A stretch of 64,000 nt of DNA from JARRLC01 sp050290865 (GTDB taxonomy: Bacteria > Pseudomonadota > Alphaproteobacteria > Rhizobiales > Rhodomicrobiaceae): assembly GCA_050290865.1 (NCBI GenBank), contig JBNKIW010000012.1:36548-100547 (forward strand), given 5' to 3'. Shown here piece by piece: positions 9,507 through 18,985 of this stretch; positions within the stretch are counted from its first letter, which is position 1; each line of letters begins with the position of its first letter. Below the pieces are notes generated by a model. The model saw only the letters and a list, made by a program, of their open reading frames with translations, was not told the origin of the DNA and did no database searches. The position numbers and the translations under genes are program-made.

Positions 9507-9581
9507 TAAGACTTCCATTACATATCAGGAAGGCAATTGTTCGTTCAAGTAGAGATATTATGTTGGCACATGACGTAGACT

Positions 9582-10703
9582 ATGGGGAGATTTTCCGGGA
9601 GCAAAGACTTGTCCGAATTGGCTGGGCCAGCGGTCGGCATTATTTTTCAATCCTTTGAGCGGCTGCCGGCCATTGCTGCCTATGCCCGGCGGGCGGATGA
9701 ACTCGGTCTCGGCGGAGGTTTCTGGATCGCCGAGGCCTATCATTGGTTTCGCGGTTACGGCCACGAGCCGCGCGGGGCGATGGTCACGCTGGCCGTGGCC
9801 GCCACGGCGGCGAAAACCATCCCTCTCGGTTTCGGGACGGTATCCGCCTTTTTGCGCCACCCCACCATAATGGCTGCCGAGGCCGGCGCGCTCGATGAGC
9901 TGACCCGCGGGCGTTTCGTCATGGGAATAGGTGCGGGCAGGTTGGGAACGGCCGGGATCGAGGCCGATCTCAGCAGGCGGGACTCCGTCAAGACCCATCG
10001 CGAAGCGGTGATCATCTTTAGGCAGACGGTGAGCGGCGAACCGTTCAACTATGTTGGCGAGACCTTTGCCGCTTCGATACCGTCCATCCGGCGGGACCAG
10101 CAGTTTCACCGCGGCGATATCCCGGTCTATATCGGCGCCAGCGGGCCGCGGATGCAATCGCTCGCGGGTGAGATCGGCGACGGCCTTCTCCTGCCTCCCC
10201 TGACCACGCCGGCATTCGTGAAATTCGCCATCGGCAATCTGCGCAAGGGGCTCGCCGGCGCCCGCCGTCCCCCGCCCGGTGCTTTTCCGGTCGGAGCAGC
10301 GATCCTGTGCAGCATTTCGCGGGACGCCGACGCGGCCAGAGCGGCAACGCGGCCACATGTTGCGGCGTTCCTCGTCAACAAGGTCCGCAGCATCCACAGC
10401 AGCCCGCTGCTTATCGGCTCCGGTGTCACCGACGCCGAGATTACGCCCCTGTGCGAGCGGGTGTTCCTCGGCAATAACGATCTGACCGACCTCATTACCG
10501 ACAATCTGCTGCGCAAATTCAGCATTGCCGCCGGAACGCCGGAGGAGGTTGCCGAAACCCTTCAGACATTGATCGATGCCGGGGTGAATCTGCCGCTCAT
10601 GGCGATGGTTGGCGCGGATGAGGGCGCCGTGCTGGAGGGGATCACGCTTCTGGCGGAGGAGGTCGTGCCACGGCTCAGGGCAGCGCCGGCTGAGACGGCG
10701 TGA
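9582..10703 (+). CDS. LLM class (luciferase-like, F420/FMN) oxidoreductase
   Basis: A 373-residue TIM-barrel flavin-dependent oxidoreductase of the bacterial luciferase-like superfamily. Evidence: the N-terminal barrel strand and helix (YARRADELGLGGGFWIAEAY), LGFGTVSAFLRHPTIMAAEAGALDELTRGRF followed by the GIGAGR turn, and IPVYIGASGPRMQSLAGEIGDG near the middle, a pattern of methylenetetrahydromethanopterin-reductase-like members. Whether it uses F420 or FMN, and its substrate, cannot be read. Its divergent MarR neighbour suggests ligand-controlled expression. Confidence 0.85.
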   Translation: MGRFSGSKDLSELAGPAVGIIFQSFERLPAIAAYARRADELGLGGGFWIAEAYHWFRGYGHEPRGAMVTLAVAATAAKTIPLGFGTVSAFLRHPTIMAAEAGALDELTRGRFVMGIGAGRLGTAGIEADLSRRDSVKTHREAVIIFRQTVSGEPFNYVGETFAASIPSIRRDQQFHRGDIPVYIGASGPRMQSLAGEIGDGLLLPPLTTPAFVKFAIGNLRKGLAGARRPPPGAFPVGAAILCSISRDADAARAATRPHVAAFLVNKVRSIHSSPLLIGSGVTDAEITPLCERVFLGNNDLTDLITDNLLRKFSIAAGTPEEVAETLQTLIDAGVNLPLMAMVGADEGAVLEGITLLAEEVVPRLRAAPAETA

Positions 10704-10849
10704 TCCTTGCTAATGTCGACCGCTCCCATGGCGAAGCGGTGTCGTGGCGGCGCACCATTCTTTTCCGTAATCAGCAACCCCTCAACCTCCGCTTTTACGG
10801 CCTTGAAATCCAAAGGGGGCATAATGCGGGCTTTCAGGGAGGATTTACG

Positions 10850-11314
10850 ATGGCATCCGGTCTCCACGTCTTCGATATGACGGTTCAGGAAACGAACCGC
10901 TGGCTCAAGGACCTCATGGCGCGGCTCGACACCAAGGACAGCCATGCGGCCGAGGGGATCCTTCGCGCCACGTTCCACGCCCTGCGCGACCGGATCGGGC
11001 CTGAGAACGCCACGCATCTCGGCGCCCAGCTCCCGATGCTGCTGCGCGGCCTGTATTACGAAGGATGGCGGCTCAGCAAGACGACCAAGGAGCGGCACAC
11101 GCTCCAGTTCATCGAGCATGTCCGCAGCATGCTGCCGGAACTGGACGAAGCGGAGGTGCGGCTCGGCATCTGCGCGGTTCTGGACGTTCTCGCCGCGCGC
11201 ATCGACCCTGCTGAGGCCGCCAAGCTCGCCGCCCTCTTTCCCAAGGATATGCGCAACCTCTGGCCGGAAGGCATTCGCGAGGCCGCCGCGGCGAAACGGC
11301 GCCGCGCGTCCTGA
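10850..11314 (+). CDS. DUF2267 domain protein
   Basis: A 154-residue helical protein. The run from VQETNRWLKDLMARLD through AEGILRATFHALRDRIGPENATHLGAQLPMLLRGLYYEGW and a second, weaker helical repeat is the DUF2267 pattern. The ATG at 10850 has GGGAGG eight bases upstream, so the longer reading frame upstream is not used. The C-terminus ends in basic residues (AAAKRRRAS). Function unknown; in other bacteria such proteins are often stress-related. Confidence 0.85.
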   Translation: MASGLHVFDMTVQETNRWLKDLMARLDTKDSHAAEGILRATFHALRDRIGPENATHLGAQLPMLLRGLYYEGWRLSKTTKERHTLQFIEHVRSMLPELDEAEVRLGICAVLDVLAARIDPAEAAKLAALFPKDMRNLWPEGIREAAAAKRRRAS

Positions 11315-11511
11315 CGAAGGACTCGCGCGACGGCGGGCGTGAGCAAGGGCCGGGCTTCGATCCAGCGCTTTTTCCAACTTATCCGCAGGCTTGTGCGCCT
11401 GTTGGATACCGCCGTCTTGTGTCTTGAGCGAATCAGCGATCCTCCCTAACTTCCATGGCCGGATATCAGGGCGCCGCACAGGCGCATTGCATCATCTATG
11501 GGGAGAAGCCA

Positions 11512-11808
11512 ATGGCCATAGCCGAAGTCATCGAAGAGTCCGCGCCTGCGGAAAACCTCCACCAGAACGCCAAGGACCAGTTGCGTACCGTCATTGAGCG
11601 CATCGAGCGGCTGGAGGAAGAAAAGGCGGCGCTCGCCGAGGACATCCGCGAGGTTTACGCCGAAGCCAAGTCCGCGGGCTTTGATACCAAGGCCCTGCGC
11701 AGCATCATCCGCATACGCAAACAGGATGATCACGAGCGCATGGAACAGGAAGCCCTGCTGGCGACCTACATGCATGCGCTCGGCATGATCAAAGCGATGG
11801 AAGCTTGA
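11512..11808 (+). CDS. gapR: GapR nucleoid-associated protein (DUF2312)
   Basis: A 98-residue, highly helical protein. The block QLRTVIERIERLEEEKAALAEDIREVYAEAKSAGFDTKALR is characteristic of GapR/DUF2312, which in Caulobacter binds AT-rich, overtwisted DNA and aids chromosome replication and topology. Start 11512 has GGGGAGAAG upstream; an in-frame ATG at 11455 would add 19 residues of unlikely sequence. Single gene, as usual for this family. Confidence 0.93.
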   Translation: MAIAEVIEESAPAENLHQNAKDQLRTVIERIERLEEEKAALAEDIREVYAEAKSAGFDTKALRSIIRIRKQDDHERMEQEALLATYMHALGMIKAMEA

Positions 11809-11923
11809 AGGCGCGGGGCGCAGGCCCCGGCCGCTTTCCCTTTCGTGAGCGATGCTCTAAGTCTGATACGCGCGCGCAACGTTCATTCGTTGCGGCACGG
11901 CAGTCTTGTAAACGAGTACCCGC

Positions 11924-12847
11924 TTGCAGCTTTTCATCGACATTCTCACCGGCATCACGCTTCCGATCCTCGGGCTTGCAGCGCTCGGCTATCTGGCGCA
12001 GCGGCACATAGGATTCGACATCCCGACGCTCACCCGCATGCAGGTCCATGTCATCCTGCCCGGTGCGTTGATCTATTTTCTGGCTACGGCGAAATTGCCC
12101 GTGGGGGCCGCGCTGCCCGTCTTGTGGTTCTCGCTCGTGCTCTATGTCTTTTTGTTCACGCTCGGCTGGAGCGTGGCAGCGTTCCTCGGCATGGGCCGCG
12201 AAGGCCGGGGGCTGATGGGCGTGGCGGCTTTCTTCTCCAATTCAGGCAATTATGGCATCCCACTGATCCAGCTGACGTTTCCGGAGGACTACCTCCTCTA
12301 CCAGACCGTTGTGCTGAGCCTGCACTCCGTGCTCATCGCGCCGGTGGCGCTCATCATCTTCGGAGGTCATGGACACGGCAAGGCCAGCCTGTGGCGGACG
12401 ATTTTCGGTTCGCCGCTCCTGCCCGCGGTCGCAATCGGCTTCCTCCTGAATGGGTTCGGCATCGCGCTGCCGACGGTCGCTGCCGTGCCGCTCAAGCTCC
12501 TCAGCCAGGCGTTGACGCCAACGGCGCTTCTGCTGCTCGGCGTGCAGCTTGCCACGATCGACGGCAAAGTGGGGCGCGGGCCGTTGGCTGCCGGAACGAT
12601 CCTGCGCCTCGTCGTCGCGCCCGGCGCCGCCTGGGCCTTCGCGGCGTGGTTCGGCTTTCCGTCCGGACAAACGGCGTTTCTCGTGGTGAGCGCCGCGGCA
12701 CCGGTGGGCGTGCTGCTGGCGATCTTCGCAACCGAGTATAAAGCCGAGCCGGGGCTTGCCTCGACGATGGTTTTCCTTTCCACCGTTCTCAGCGCGGCTG
12801 GGGTCACAGGCTGGGTTTTCGCCGTGCGCTACGCCGGATTGCTGTGA
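11924..12847 (+). CDS. AEC family transporter (auxin efflux carrier-like)
   Basis: A 307-residue membrane protein with about ten hydrophobic helices in two halves, the layout of the AEC/BASS-like carriers. Recognisable blocks are the FFSNSGNYGIPL motif in the first half and SQALTPTALLLLGVQL in the second. The substrate is unknown (members carry malate, malonate or auxin). The start is a TTG at 11924, giving the expected short N-terminus MQLFIDILTGITLPI. Confidence 0.88.
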   Translation: MQLFIDILTGITLPILGLAALGYLAQRHIGFDIPTLTRMQVHVILPGALIYFLATAKLPVGAALPVLWFSLVLYVFLFTLGWSVAAFLGMGREGRGLMGVAAFFSNSGNYGIPLIQLTFPEDYLLYQTVVLSLHSVLIAPVALIIFGGHGHGKASLWRTIFGSPLLPAVAIGFLLNGFGIALPTVAAVPLKLLSQALTPTALLLLGVQLATIDGKVGRGPLAAGTILRLVVAPGAAWAFAAWFGFPSGQTAFLVVSAAAPVGVLLAIFATEYKAEPGLASTMVFLSTVLSAAGVTGWVFAVRYAGLL

Positions 12848-13009
12848 GGCTTCCATCGGGCTGGAGGAAATGCGCCTCGCCGAAAAGCTTTTCCCCATCA
12901 ACATTGCGAAGAACGAGCAGTTCGCGGGGTGCGAGGCGGTGCAGCGCGGATACGATGCTCCGAAGACGGACGCGGCGATCCCGATGCCCTGAACGGCGAC
13001 AGCCGGGCG

Positions 13010-15109
13010 TTACCGGCTTTCGCGATACCAGGTCAACCCGATGAGGCCCAGGAACAATATGAGCGCCGGCAGCCCCGACAACAGCGGCAGGAAACGCACA
13101 CCGCGCACGAGATAGGCGTCGCGGTCCTTGAGGCCCAGCCAGTTCTGCCCGTGAAACTTCGAGGCGCCCCGCAGCGTCGTCACCCGTGGAAGCGACGCCG
13201 CGGGTTTGCCATTGGCGCCGCCCATCCAGAACTGGCCGCCGCCTGTCGCGTCCGACACCGGACCGAGCGGCTCGTTCGTCGCCGCGACCCTGGCAAATTC
13301 CCGGCTGTTCGCCGCGCCGACCAGCGCCACGGCCGTGAGCCCGTCCATGGTGACCTTGTGGACGCCCGGCTCGGTTGCCGCCAGACGTCCGCGCCACAGG
13401 CCGGGACCGGCCTTTTCCAGCTTGACGGCCGTTTCCTTGCCACCGGGGCTGACCGCCTTCGCCTCGCCGATCTCGTCCTTCATGCTGCGGCGCTCGATCG
13501 TCAGTCCCTGGCGGTCGCCCTTCGCGCGCAGGTATTCCTCTTCAAGGTCCGGCTCCTTCATCAGCCAGTGCGACAGACGCCGAAGAAGGTCGGAATACGG
13601 GCCGCCGCCTCCATAGCCGCGCGCCCAAAGCCAGACGTGATCGGACATGAAGGTCGCCACGCGCCCCTTGTTGCGCCGCGCCAGCGTGAGCACCGGCGCA
13701 TCGTCAGGCCCGTTCATCAGAACCATGCCTTTGTCGGTCGTGCTTTCGACGAGGCGGAACCAGCGGCCCCAGTCCGGCTTTACGCCGGGCTTGGCGTTGC
13801 TCCCGCGCAGGCCGGCCGTGACGGGATGTTTCTTGCCGGTCTCCGTGAGGGCGGGCCGGAACGGCTGTTCGATGACGCGTCCCGTAGGCTGCGCCGGCAG
13901 GACCTCGCCGAGCGGTGTGCGGAACAGGCTGATCGGCGTAGCGAAATCGCCGCCCGCGGCCACGAGCACCGCGCCGCCGTCCTCGACGTAGCGTGCGACA
14001 TTGTCGAGATAGATGAGCGGCAGCACACCGCGGCGCTGATAGCGGTCGAAAATGATCAGATCGAACTGCGACAGCTTCTCCGAGAACAGCTCCCGCGTCG
14101 GGAAGGCGATGAGCGACAGCTGGTTGATCGGCGTGCCGTCCTGCTTCTCCGGCGGGCGAAGGATCGTGAAATGCACGAGATCGACCGAGGCGTCGGAGCG
14201 CAGGAGGTTGCGCCAGGTCCGCTCGCCCGCATGCGGTTCGCCGGAGACGAGGAGGACGCGCAGATTCTCACGCACGCCCTCGGCCTGAAGCGCGGCGCGG
14301 TTGTTCGCCAGCGTCAGTTCGCCCGGCTCGGGGACAAGCTCGATCTCCATCAGCGTCGGCCCGGCATGAGTGAAAGCGAACGGAAGCTGCACGATCTTGC
14401 CGTAGGGGACGGTGACGGTCTCCTCCGGTTTGGCTTCGCTGCGGATCTTGAGCACGGCGAGCCGTCTGGCGCCGCCGTCCTTGCGGCTCGTCAACGCCTT
14501 GACCTCGACCATCTGCGCCGGACCGTCGACCAGCCCGAAGCGCGGCGCGGAAACGACCTCCAGGCGGTTGTCGAATTCGTGCCGGGTCCCGGTGATGAGC
14601 GCGTGCACCGGCGCGTCGAAGCCGAGCTTCCGGACCTCCGCGGGCACGTCGTGGATCTGGCCGTCGGTGATCATGACCACGCCCGCCAGCCGCTCGGCGG
14701 GGACGTCGGCCAGCGCACGGTTGAGGTCGGCGAAAAGCGTGGTTTCCTCGACACCCGCGCCGTTTTCGCGTGAGCCGGTCACCCAGCGGACTTCGAGATT
14801 GGGCACCGTGGCGAAGGCCTGCCCGAGCTGCTTGCGCAGGGCGGCGGTGCGTTCAGCGCGTCCCGCGATGTGCTGGCTGGCGCTTTCATCGAGCACGGCC
14901 ACGACGATGTTGGAGAGGCGCTCGCGCTCCTCTTCCTTCAGATTGGGGTTGGCGAGGGCGAGGATGATGAGCGCAAGGCTGGCGATGCGCAGAAACGCGC
15001 CGCGCCGCCCGCGCCAGAGAAGGACGAGCGCCAGCGTGGCGGCGGCCAGCGCGGCGGCGGCCAGCCACGGCAATGTCAGATAGGGCAGAAACTCGATTGA
15101 CCAGTTCAT
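13010..15109 (-). CDS. Large membrane protein with vWA-like domain (MoxR-operon)
   Basis: A 699-residue protein with two N-terminal membrane helices (about 8-32 and 39-55), then a von Willebrand A-like domain starting NIVVAVLDESAS, where Asp74, Ser76 and Ser78 form a DxSxS metal site, followed by VVMITDGQIHD. The middle contains a class I glutamine amidotransferase-like fold (LIIFDRYQRRGVLPLIYLDNVARYVEDGGAVLVAAGGDF). A final helix (FLPLLSGLPALILFLGLIGLTW) anchors the C-terminus, so most of the protein should lie outside the membrane. Nine bases separate it from the upstream 954-residue protein. Last gene of the moxR operon; function unknown. Confidence 0.75.
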   Translation of the reverse strand: MNWSIEFLPYLTLPWLAAAALAAATLALVLLWRGRRGAFLRIASLALIILALANPNLKEEERERLSNIVVAVLDESASQHIAGRAERTAALRKQLGQAFATVPNLEVRWVTGSRENGAGVEETTLFADLNRALADVPAERLAGVVMITDGQIHDVPAEVRKLGFDAPVHALITGTRHEFDNRLEVVSAPRFGLVDGPAQMVEVKALTSRKDGGARRLAVLKIRSEAKPEETVTVPYGKIVQLPFAFTHAGPTLMEIELVPEPGELTLANNRAALQAEGVRENLRVLLVSGEPHAGERTWRNLLRSDASVDLVHFTILRPPEKQDGTPINQLSLIAFPTRELFSEKLSQFDLIIFDRYQRRGVLPLIYLDNVARYVEDGGAVLVAAGGDFATPISLFRTPLGEVLPAQPTGRVIEQPFRPALTETGKKHPVTAGLRGSNAKPGVKPDWGRWFRLVESTTDKGMVLMNGPDDAPVLTLARRNKGRVATFMSDHVWLWARGYGGGGPYSDLLRRLSHWLMKEPDLEEEYLRAKGDRQGLTIERRSMKDEIGEAKAVSPGGKETAVKLEKAGPGLWRGRLAATEPGVHKVTMDGLTAVALVGAANSREFARVAATNEPLGPVSDATGGGQFWMGGANGKPAASLPRVTTLRGASKFHGQNWLGLKDRDAYLVRGVRFLPLLSGLPALILFLGLIGLTWYRESR

Positions 15110-15118
15110 CAGCTGCCT

Positions 15119-17983
15119 TTATTGACCCAGCCGCTCCAGAAGCGCCGGCACATGGACCTGATCGGCCTTGTAATTGCCGGTCAGCGCATACATCACGATA
15201 TTGATCCCGGCACGAAAGGCCATCTCGCGCTGCACCTCGCCGCCCGGTACTGTCGCAAAGAGCGGGTGGTTATCGTCGTCCAGCGCCCAGGCTCCGGCGA
15301 AATCGTTGGACGTGATGAGGATGGAGCTCACGCCGTCCGATTTGAGTGCGCGCCTCTTGCCGCCGCTTCCGTCCGTACTCTGCGCCTCGACCCATAGCGT
15401 GCCGCCGTCCCAGCGTCCGGGGAAGCCGCGCATCAGATAGAACGCCTTGGTCAAGACATGCCCCTCGGGGATCGGCTCCAGCCGCGGCGTGTCCAGCTTG
15501 CCGATGAGATTGGCGAGTGCCGGCGACTGTCCGGTCCCGCCCGAGCCGCCGCCCAGCGGCATCTGGTAATCGCGGGTGTCGAAGATGATCATGCCGCCCT
15601 GCTTCATATAGGCATCCACCTTGGCGAGCGTCGCGTCCGAGAGCGGCTGGGCATCGGCCCGCACGGGCCAATAGATGAGCGGGAAGAAGACCAGTTCGTC
15701 GCTGTCGATATCCACGCCCATCGGCTCGGCGGGCTCGACCGCCGTCCGCGCGGCGAGCACCTTCGACAGGCCGGACAGGCCCCGGGCGCTGATATCGTCG
15801 ATGGCGGCGTCGCCGGTGATGACATAGGCAAGACGCGTGGCAAGGGAGGCCTTCAGCGCGAAGGCGGTTGCCGCGGCGTCGGGGGCATCGTCCGCCATGG
15901 CGCGTGTGCCCGTGAGGGCGAGCAGGGAGGCGGCCACGCAGACCGCCGCCATCGCGGCCCTGACGCCTGCGCTGCGCCGTCCGAAGAGCGATCCGCCCGA
16001 CAGCATGGCGAGGGTCAGGATCGCGTCGAACACGAACAGGCCAAGCGCCGCGATCAGCAGCCAGGGCATCAGCAGGATGGGTGTGCGCGCCTCGTAAGTC
16101 ATGACCTTTGCCCCCAGGCTGGCGGCGTCGAGCGCCTTGAGGCGGGCGTCCGGCCGCATCACGTTGAGCGCCCGCGTGCGGCCGGGCTGGCCGTAGAAGC
16201 CGGGCGGATGCGCCGGGCCGGGCTTCATATCGGACTTCGCCGCGGGCAGCGCGTTGGTGGTCACCGGCGGCGGTCCCAAACGGCCGAAGCCGTCCAGCGT
16301 CCGCCACGGCGTCAGGAACGCGCGGCGTGCGGACTTTACCGTCTTGTCCGCGGAAGCGCCAGTCCCGCCTTCGCCCGCCGACGGGGCGCCGGTCACGTTC
16401 GAGAGTTCGGCGGTGCGGCGCAGCATTTCCACGAACAACCCGGACATCGGCAGGTTCGACCAGTCGGAGTTGGCGCTGACGTGGAACAGCACCAGCCATC
16501 CCTCGCCCATGCGCGCGGCGGTTACCAGCGGCGTTCCGTCTTCGAGCCGCGCCCATATGAACGTGCCCGGCCGCTGCTGTGCGGTGGGATCGGCGAGCAC
16601 CTGCCGGTTGATGAGCACGTCCTGCGGCACGGTCAGGCCGTAGAAGGGGCTGTTTTCCTCGAATGCGGCCAGTCTCTGCGGTGTCTTCCACGACAGCGCG
16701 CCGCCCAGCGTGCGTCCGCCCTCGCGCAAGGGGACCGGGAGCAGCGCATCGCCGCCTTTCTCCAGCCGCGGTCCGGCGAAACGGACGAGCATGCCGCCCT
16801 TCTGCACCCATTTCTTCAGGCGCGCTTCGGCGTGGCCGGTGATCTGTCCGATATTGGCGAGGAGGACGGCCGACGGATTGCGCGCCAGCAGCGCGTCGCT
16901 GCCACGCTCCAGATTGGTGGTGGGCGACACGGCCACGTCGCCGAACGGGCTGAGCGCGCGTTCGATGTAATGCGTCGGCGACAGGAGCGGCTGCGCCGTC
17001 TCGCTCGCCTCGCCCGAGAGCACACCGAAACGCTGCCACAGCGAACGGGAGTCGAGAAGATAGGTGGCGCCTGCCGAGGCTTCGCCGTCGATCTCCAGGC
17101 GCGTGATCTGATTGCGCAGTTCCAGCGGGAGGTCGATGGTCACATCGGCGGGCTTGGCATCGGCCGCGAGCGCAAACGGGACTTCGGCGAGGCGCGCGCC
17201 CCGGCCGCTGAGCGCCGTTACCCGTCCGGTCCGCGGTGCACCGCCTCGGGAGGCGATGCGCGCGACCAGCCCCTTCTCGCCATCGGAACGAGCGGCGAGA
17301 CCGAGCGGCCCGGCGCCGCGCGTGTCCGTGATGATGGCAAAGCCGTGTCCCGCCGACAAGCGTTTCAGCACCGCGGCCAGTTCGACCGCGCCGGGGCTGT
17401 CGATGCCATCGGCGAGCCAGACCGCGTCATAGCTCTGGCCGGGTTGCAGCGCCTTGTCCAGCGCAGCGGCCACGCCCTTGCGGTCCGGCGCATAAGGCAT
17501 CGGCTCCAAACTCGCCGCCTTCTCGCGCGCCTTGCCCGGAGACAGCAACTCCGGCGGCAGGCTGGCGGACGGCCCGGTAGCGGCAACGATGGTGACGGTC
17601 TGGCTGCGGCCCTCGGCCTCCTGCAATAGCGAGGCGATCATCTCCTGGCGCTCTGTCCAGCGGCTCGCGGCGGCCCAGCCATTGTCCACGACGATGATGA
17701 GACTGCGCGCCGTCGCGCCCGTGCTGGCCTGCGGATTAAGCACCGGCCCGGCCAGCGCGAGAATGAGCAGCGCGGCAATGGCCATGCGCAGCGCCGTCAG
17801 CCACCAGGGGCTGCGCGCGGGCGTTTCCTCGTCGGTGCGAAGGCCGAGAAGCAGCCGGATCGGCGGAAAGGCGACCTGCGCGGGCCGCGGCGGCGTGAAG
17901 CGCAAAAGCCACCAGATCACCGGCAGCGCGGCCAGGGCGACCAGCAGCAGCGGTTGCAGGAATCCAATTCCGGCCAGGCTCAT
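15119..17983 (-). CDS. BatA-N / DUF4159 membrane protein
   Basis: A 954-residue protein. The N-terminus (about 6-80) is a BatA-type double helix, with the loop RFTPPRPAQVAFPPIRLLLGL. It continues into a vWA-like region where SLIIVVDNGWAAAS replaces the metal motif, so Asp100 stands without the two serines. Further membrane helices lie near 630-660 and 685-705. The C-terminal 200 or so residues are DUF4159 (VFFPLIYWPVRADAQPLS region, GGMIIFDTRDYQMP, EGHVLTKAFYLMRGFPGRWD). The start overlaps the DUF58 stop by ATGA. Its relation to the equally large next gene suggests duplication. Role unknown; MoxR-associated envelope assembly is an inference. Confidence 0.83.
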   Translation of the reverse strand: MSLAGIGFLQPLLLVALAALPVIWWLLRFTPPRPAQVAFPPIRLLLGLRTDEETPARSPWWLTALRMAIAALLILALAGPVLNPQASTGATARSLIIVVDNGWAAASRWTERQEMIASLLQEAEGRSQTVTIVAATGPSASLPPELLSPGKAREKAASLEPMPYAPDRKGVAAALDKALQPGQSYDAVWLADGIDSPGAVELAAVLKRLSAGHGFAIITDTRGAGPLGLAARSDGEKGLVARIASRGGAPRTGRVTALSGRGARLAEVPFALAADAKPADVTIDLPLELRNQITRLEIDGEASAGATYLLDSRSLWQRFGVLSGEASETAQPLLSPTHYIERALSPFGDVAVSPTTNLERGSDALLARNPSAVLLANIGQITGHAEARLKKWVQKGGMLVRFAGPRLEKGGDALLPVPLREGGRTLGGALSWKTPQRLAAFEENSPFYGLTVPQDVLINRQVLADPTAQQRPGTFIWARLEDGTPLVTAARMGEGWLVLFHVSANSDWSNLPMSGLFVEMLRRTAELSNVTGAPSAGEGGTGASADKTVKSARRAFLTPWRTLDGFGRLGPPPVTTNALPAAKSDMKPGPAHPPGFYGQPGRTRALNVMRPDARLKALDAASLGAKVMTYEARTPILLMPWLLIAALGLFVFDAILTLAMLSGGSLFGRRSAGVRAAMAAVCVAASLLALTGTRAMADDAPDAAATAFALKASLATRLAYVITGDAAIDDISARGLSGLSKVLAARTAVEPAEPMGVDIDSDELVFFPLIYWPVRADAQPLSDATLAKVDAYMKQGGMIIFDTRDYQMPLGGGSGGTGQSPALANLIGKLDTPRLEPIPEGHVLTKAFYLMRGFPGRWDGGTLWVEAQSTDGSGGKRRALKSDGVSSILITSNDFAGAWALDDDNHPLFATVPGGEVQREMAFRAGINIVMYALTGNYKADQVHVPALLERLGQ

Positions 17984-18945
17984 GGCGCCTCCCCCGCGGC
18001 ATCGCGGTTCGCGGACGGCCCGGCCTTGGCGCGGTAAGTGCTGTCCAGTCCGGAAAGGCGTGTGTGAAGCGCCAGAAGCGCCTCACCGGCGGGCCGGTCG
18101 GTATGATGGATGAGGTAGGACCACTCAAAACGCCGCGCGAGCCCCGCTACGGCTTCCTTGTGACGGGCGAGGCGCTCGGCATAGGCCTTGCGCAGATCCT
18201 CGGCGCGCATAGCCAGCATGCGGTCGCCGCTCTCCACGCCCAGGAACTCGACGCGGCCCGTATAGGGCAGCGTTTCCTCCGCCGGGTCGAGGATGTGGAC
18301 GAGATGGCCGCGCACGCCCTGCGCCGCGATATGCTCGAAGCTGGCGGCGAGCACCCCCGGCGGATCGAGGAAGTCGCTGAACAGCAGGCATTCGGAGAAG
18401 CGGCTGAGGCGGGCGCGCGGCGGCAGGCTGGCGAGGGCCTCCCTGTCGCGCTGCTGGCGTGCCAGGGCGACGGCCATCTTCTGCACGGTGTCCCGGCTCA
18501 TCGACGGTGTGGTGCCGCCGAAGAGGCCCACACGCTCCCCGCCTTCGAGGAGGAGTTCGGCGATGGCGAAGGCAAGCACGAGCGCGCGGTCGCTCTTGGG
18601 CTCGGGTGCGAGGGAGGAGCGGAAGGCCATGGACGGCGAAAGGTCCGGCCAGAGGCGCACCGTATGGGCGGCTTCCCATTCGCGCTCGCGGATGAAGAGG
18701 TGGTCGGATGAGGCCGAGCGGCGCCAGTCTATCGTCTGCACGGAGTCGCTCGTCTCATAATGGCGGAACTGCCAGAAGGTTTCGCCCGGCCCCGCGCGGC
18801 GCCGTCCGTGAATGCCGTGCGCGACTGTCTGCGCCACGCGGCTCGCCTCGACCAGGAGCGCGGGCAGGCGCTTGGCCAGCGCATGCGCCGACAATTCGAG
18901 GTCATGGGCCGACTTGCCCTGGCTGTGCCCCTGCGATCCCAGCAT
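17980..18945 (-). CDS. DUF58 domain protein
   Basis: A 321-residue protein with the DUF58 signature IDWRRSASSDHLFIREREWE, preceded by GPGETFWQFRHYETSD, and a vWA-like C-terminal half (VRLWPDLSPSM as the degenerate metal motif). DUF58 proteins accompany MoxR ATPases and are thought to be their clients or adaptors. The ATG at 18945 is preferred; a GTG at 18969 would add eight residues. It sits directly after moxR and overlaps the following gene by ATGA. Confidence 0.9.
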   Translation of the reverse strand: MLGSQGHSQGKSAHDLELSAHALAKRLPALLVEASRVAQTVAHGIHGRRRAGPGETFWQFRHYETSDSVQTIDWRRSASSDHLFIREREWEAAHTVRLWPDLSPSMAFRSSLAPEPKSDRALVLAFAIAELLLEGGERVGLFGGTTPSMSRDTVQKMAVALARQQRDREALASLPPRARLSRFSECLLFSDFLDPPGVLAASFEHIAAQGVRGHLVHILDPAEETLPYTGRVEFLGVESGDRMLAMRAEDLRKAYAERLARHKEAVAGLARRFEWSYLIHHTDRPAGEALLALHTRLSGLDSTYRAKAGPSANRDAAGEAP

Positions 18946-18985
18946 TTCCTGACACGTCCTCAACGCCACACAACAGAACCGTTCG

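Noticed and set aside
12869..12992. Short plus-strand frame after the AEC transporter
   Set aside because: Its GGAGGA is too close to the ATG (two bases), there is no family similarity, and it lies in a convergent gap.
15270..17629. Very long opposite-frame ORFs (589 and 723 codons) within the DUF4159 gene
   Set aside because: Arg/Gly/His-rich translations typical of GC-rich shadow frames; the 954-residue protein has real domain motifs.
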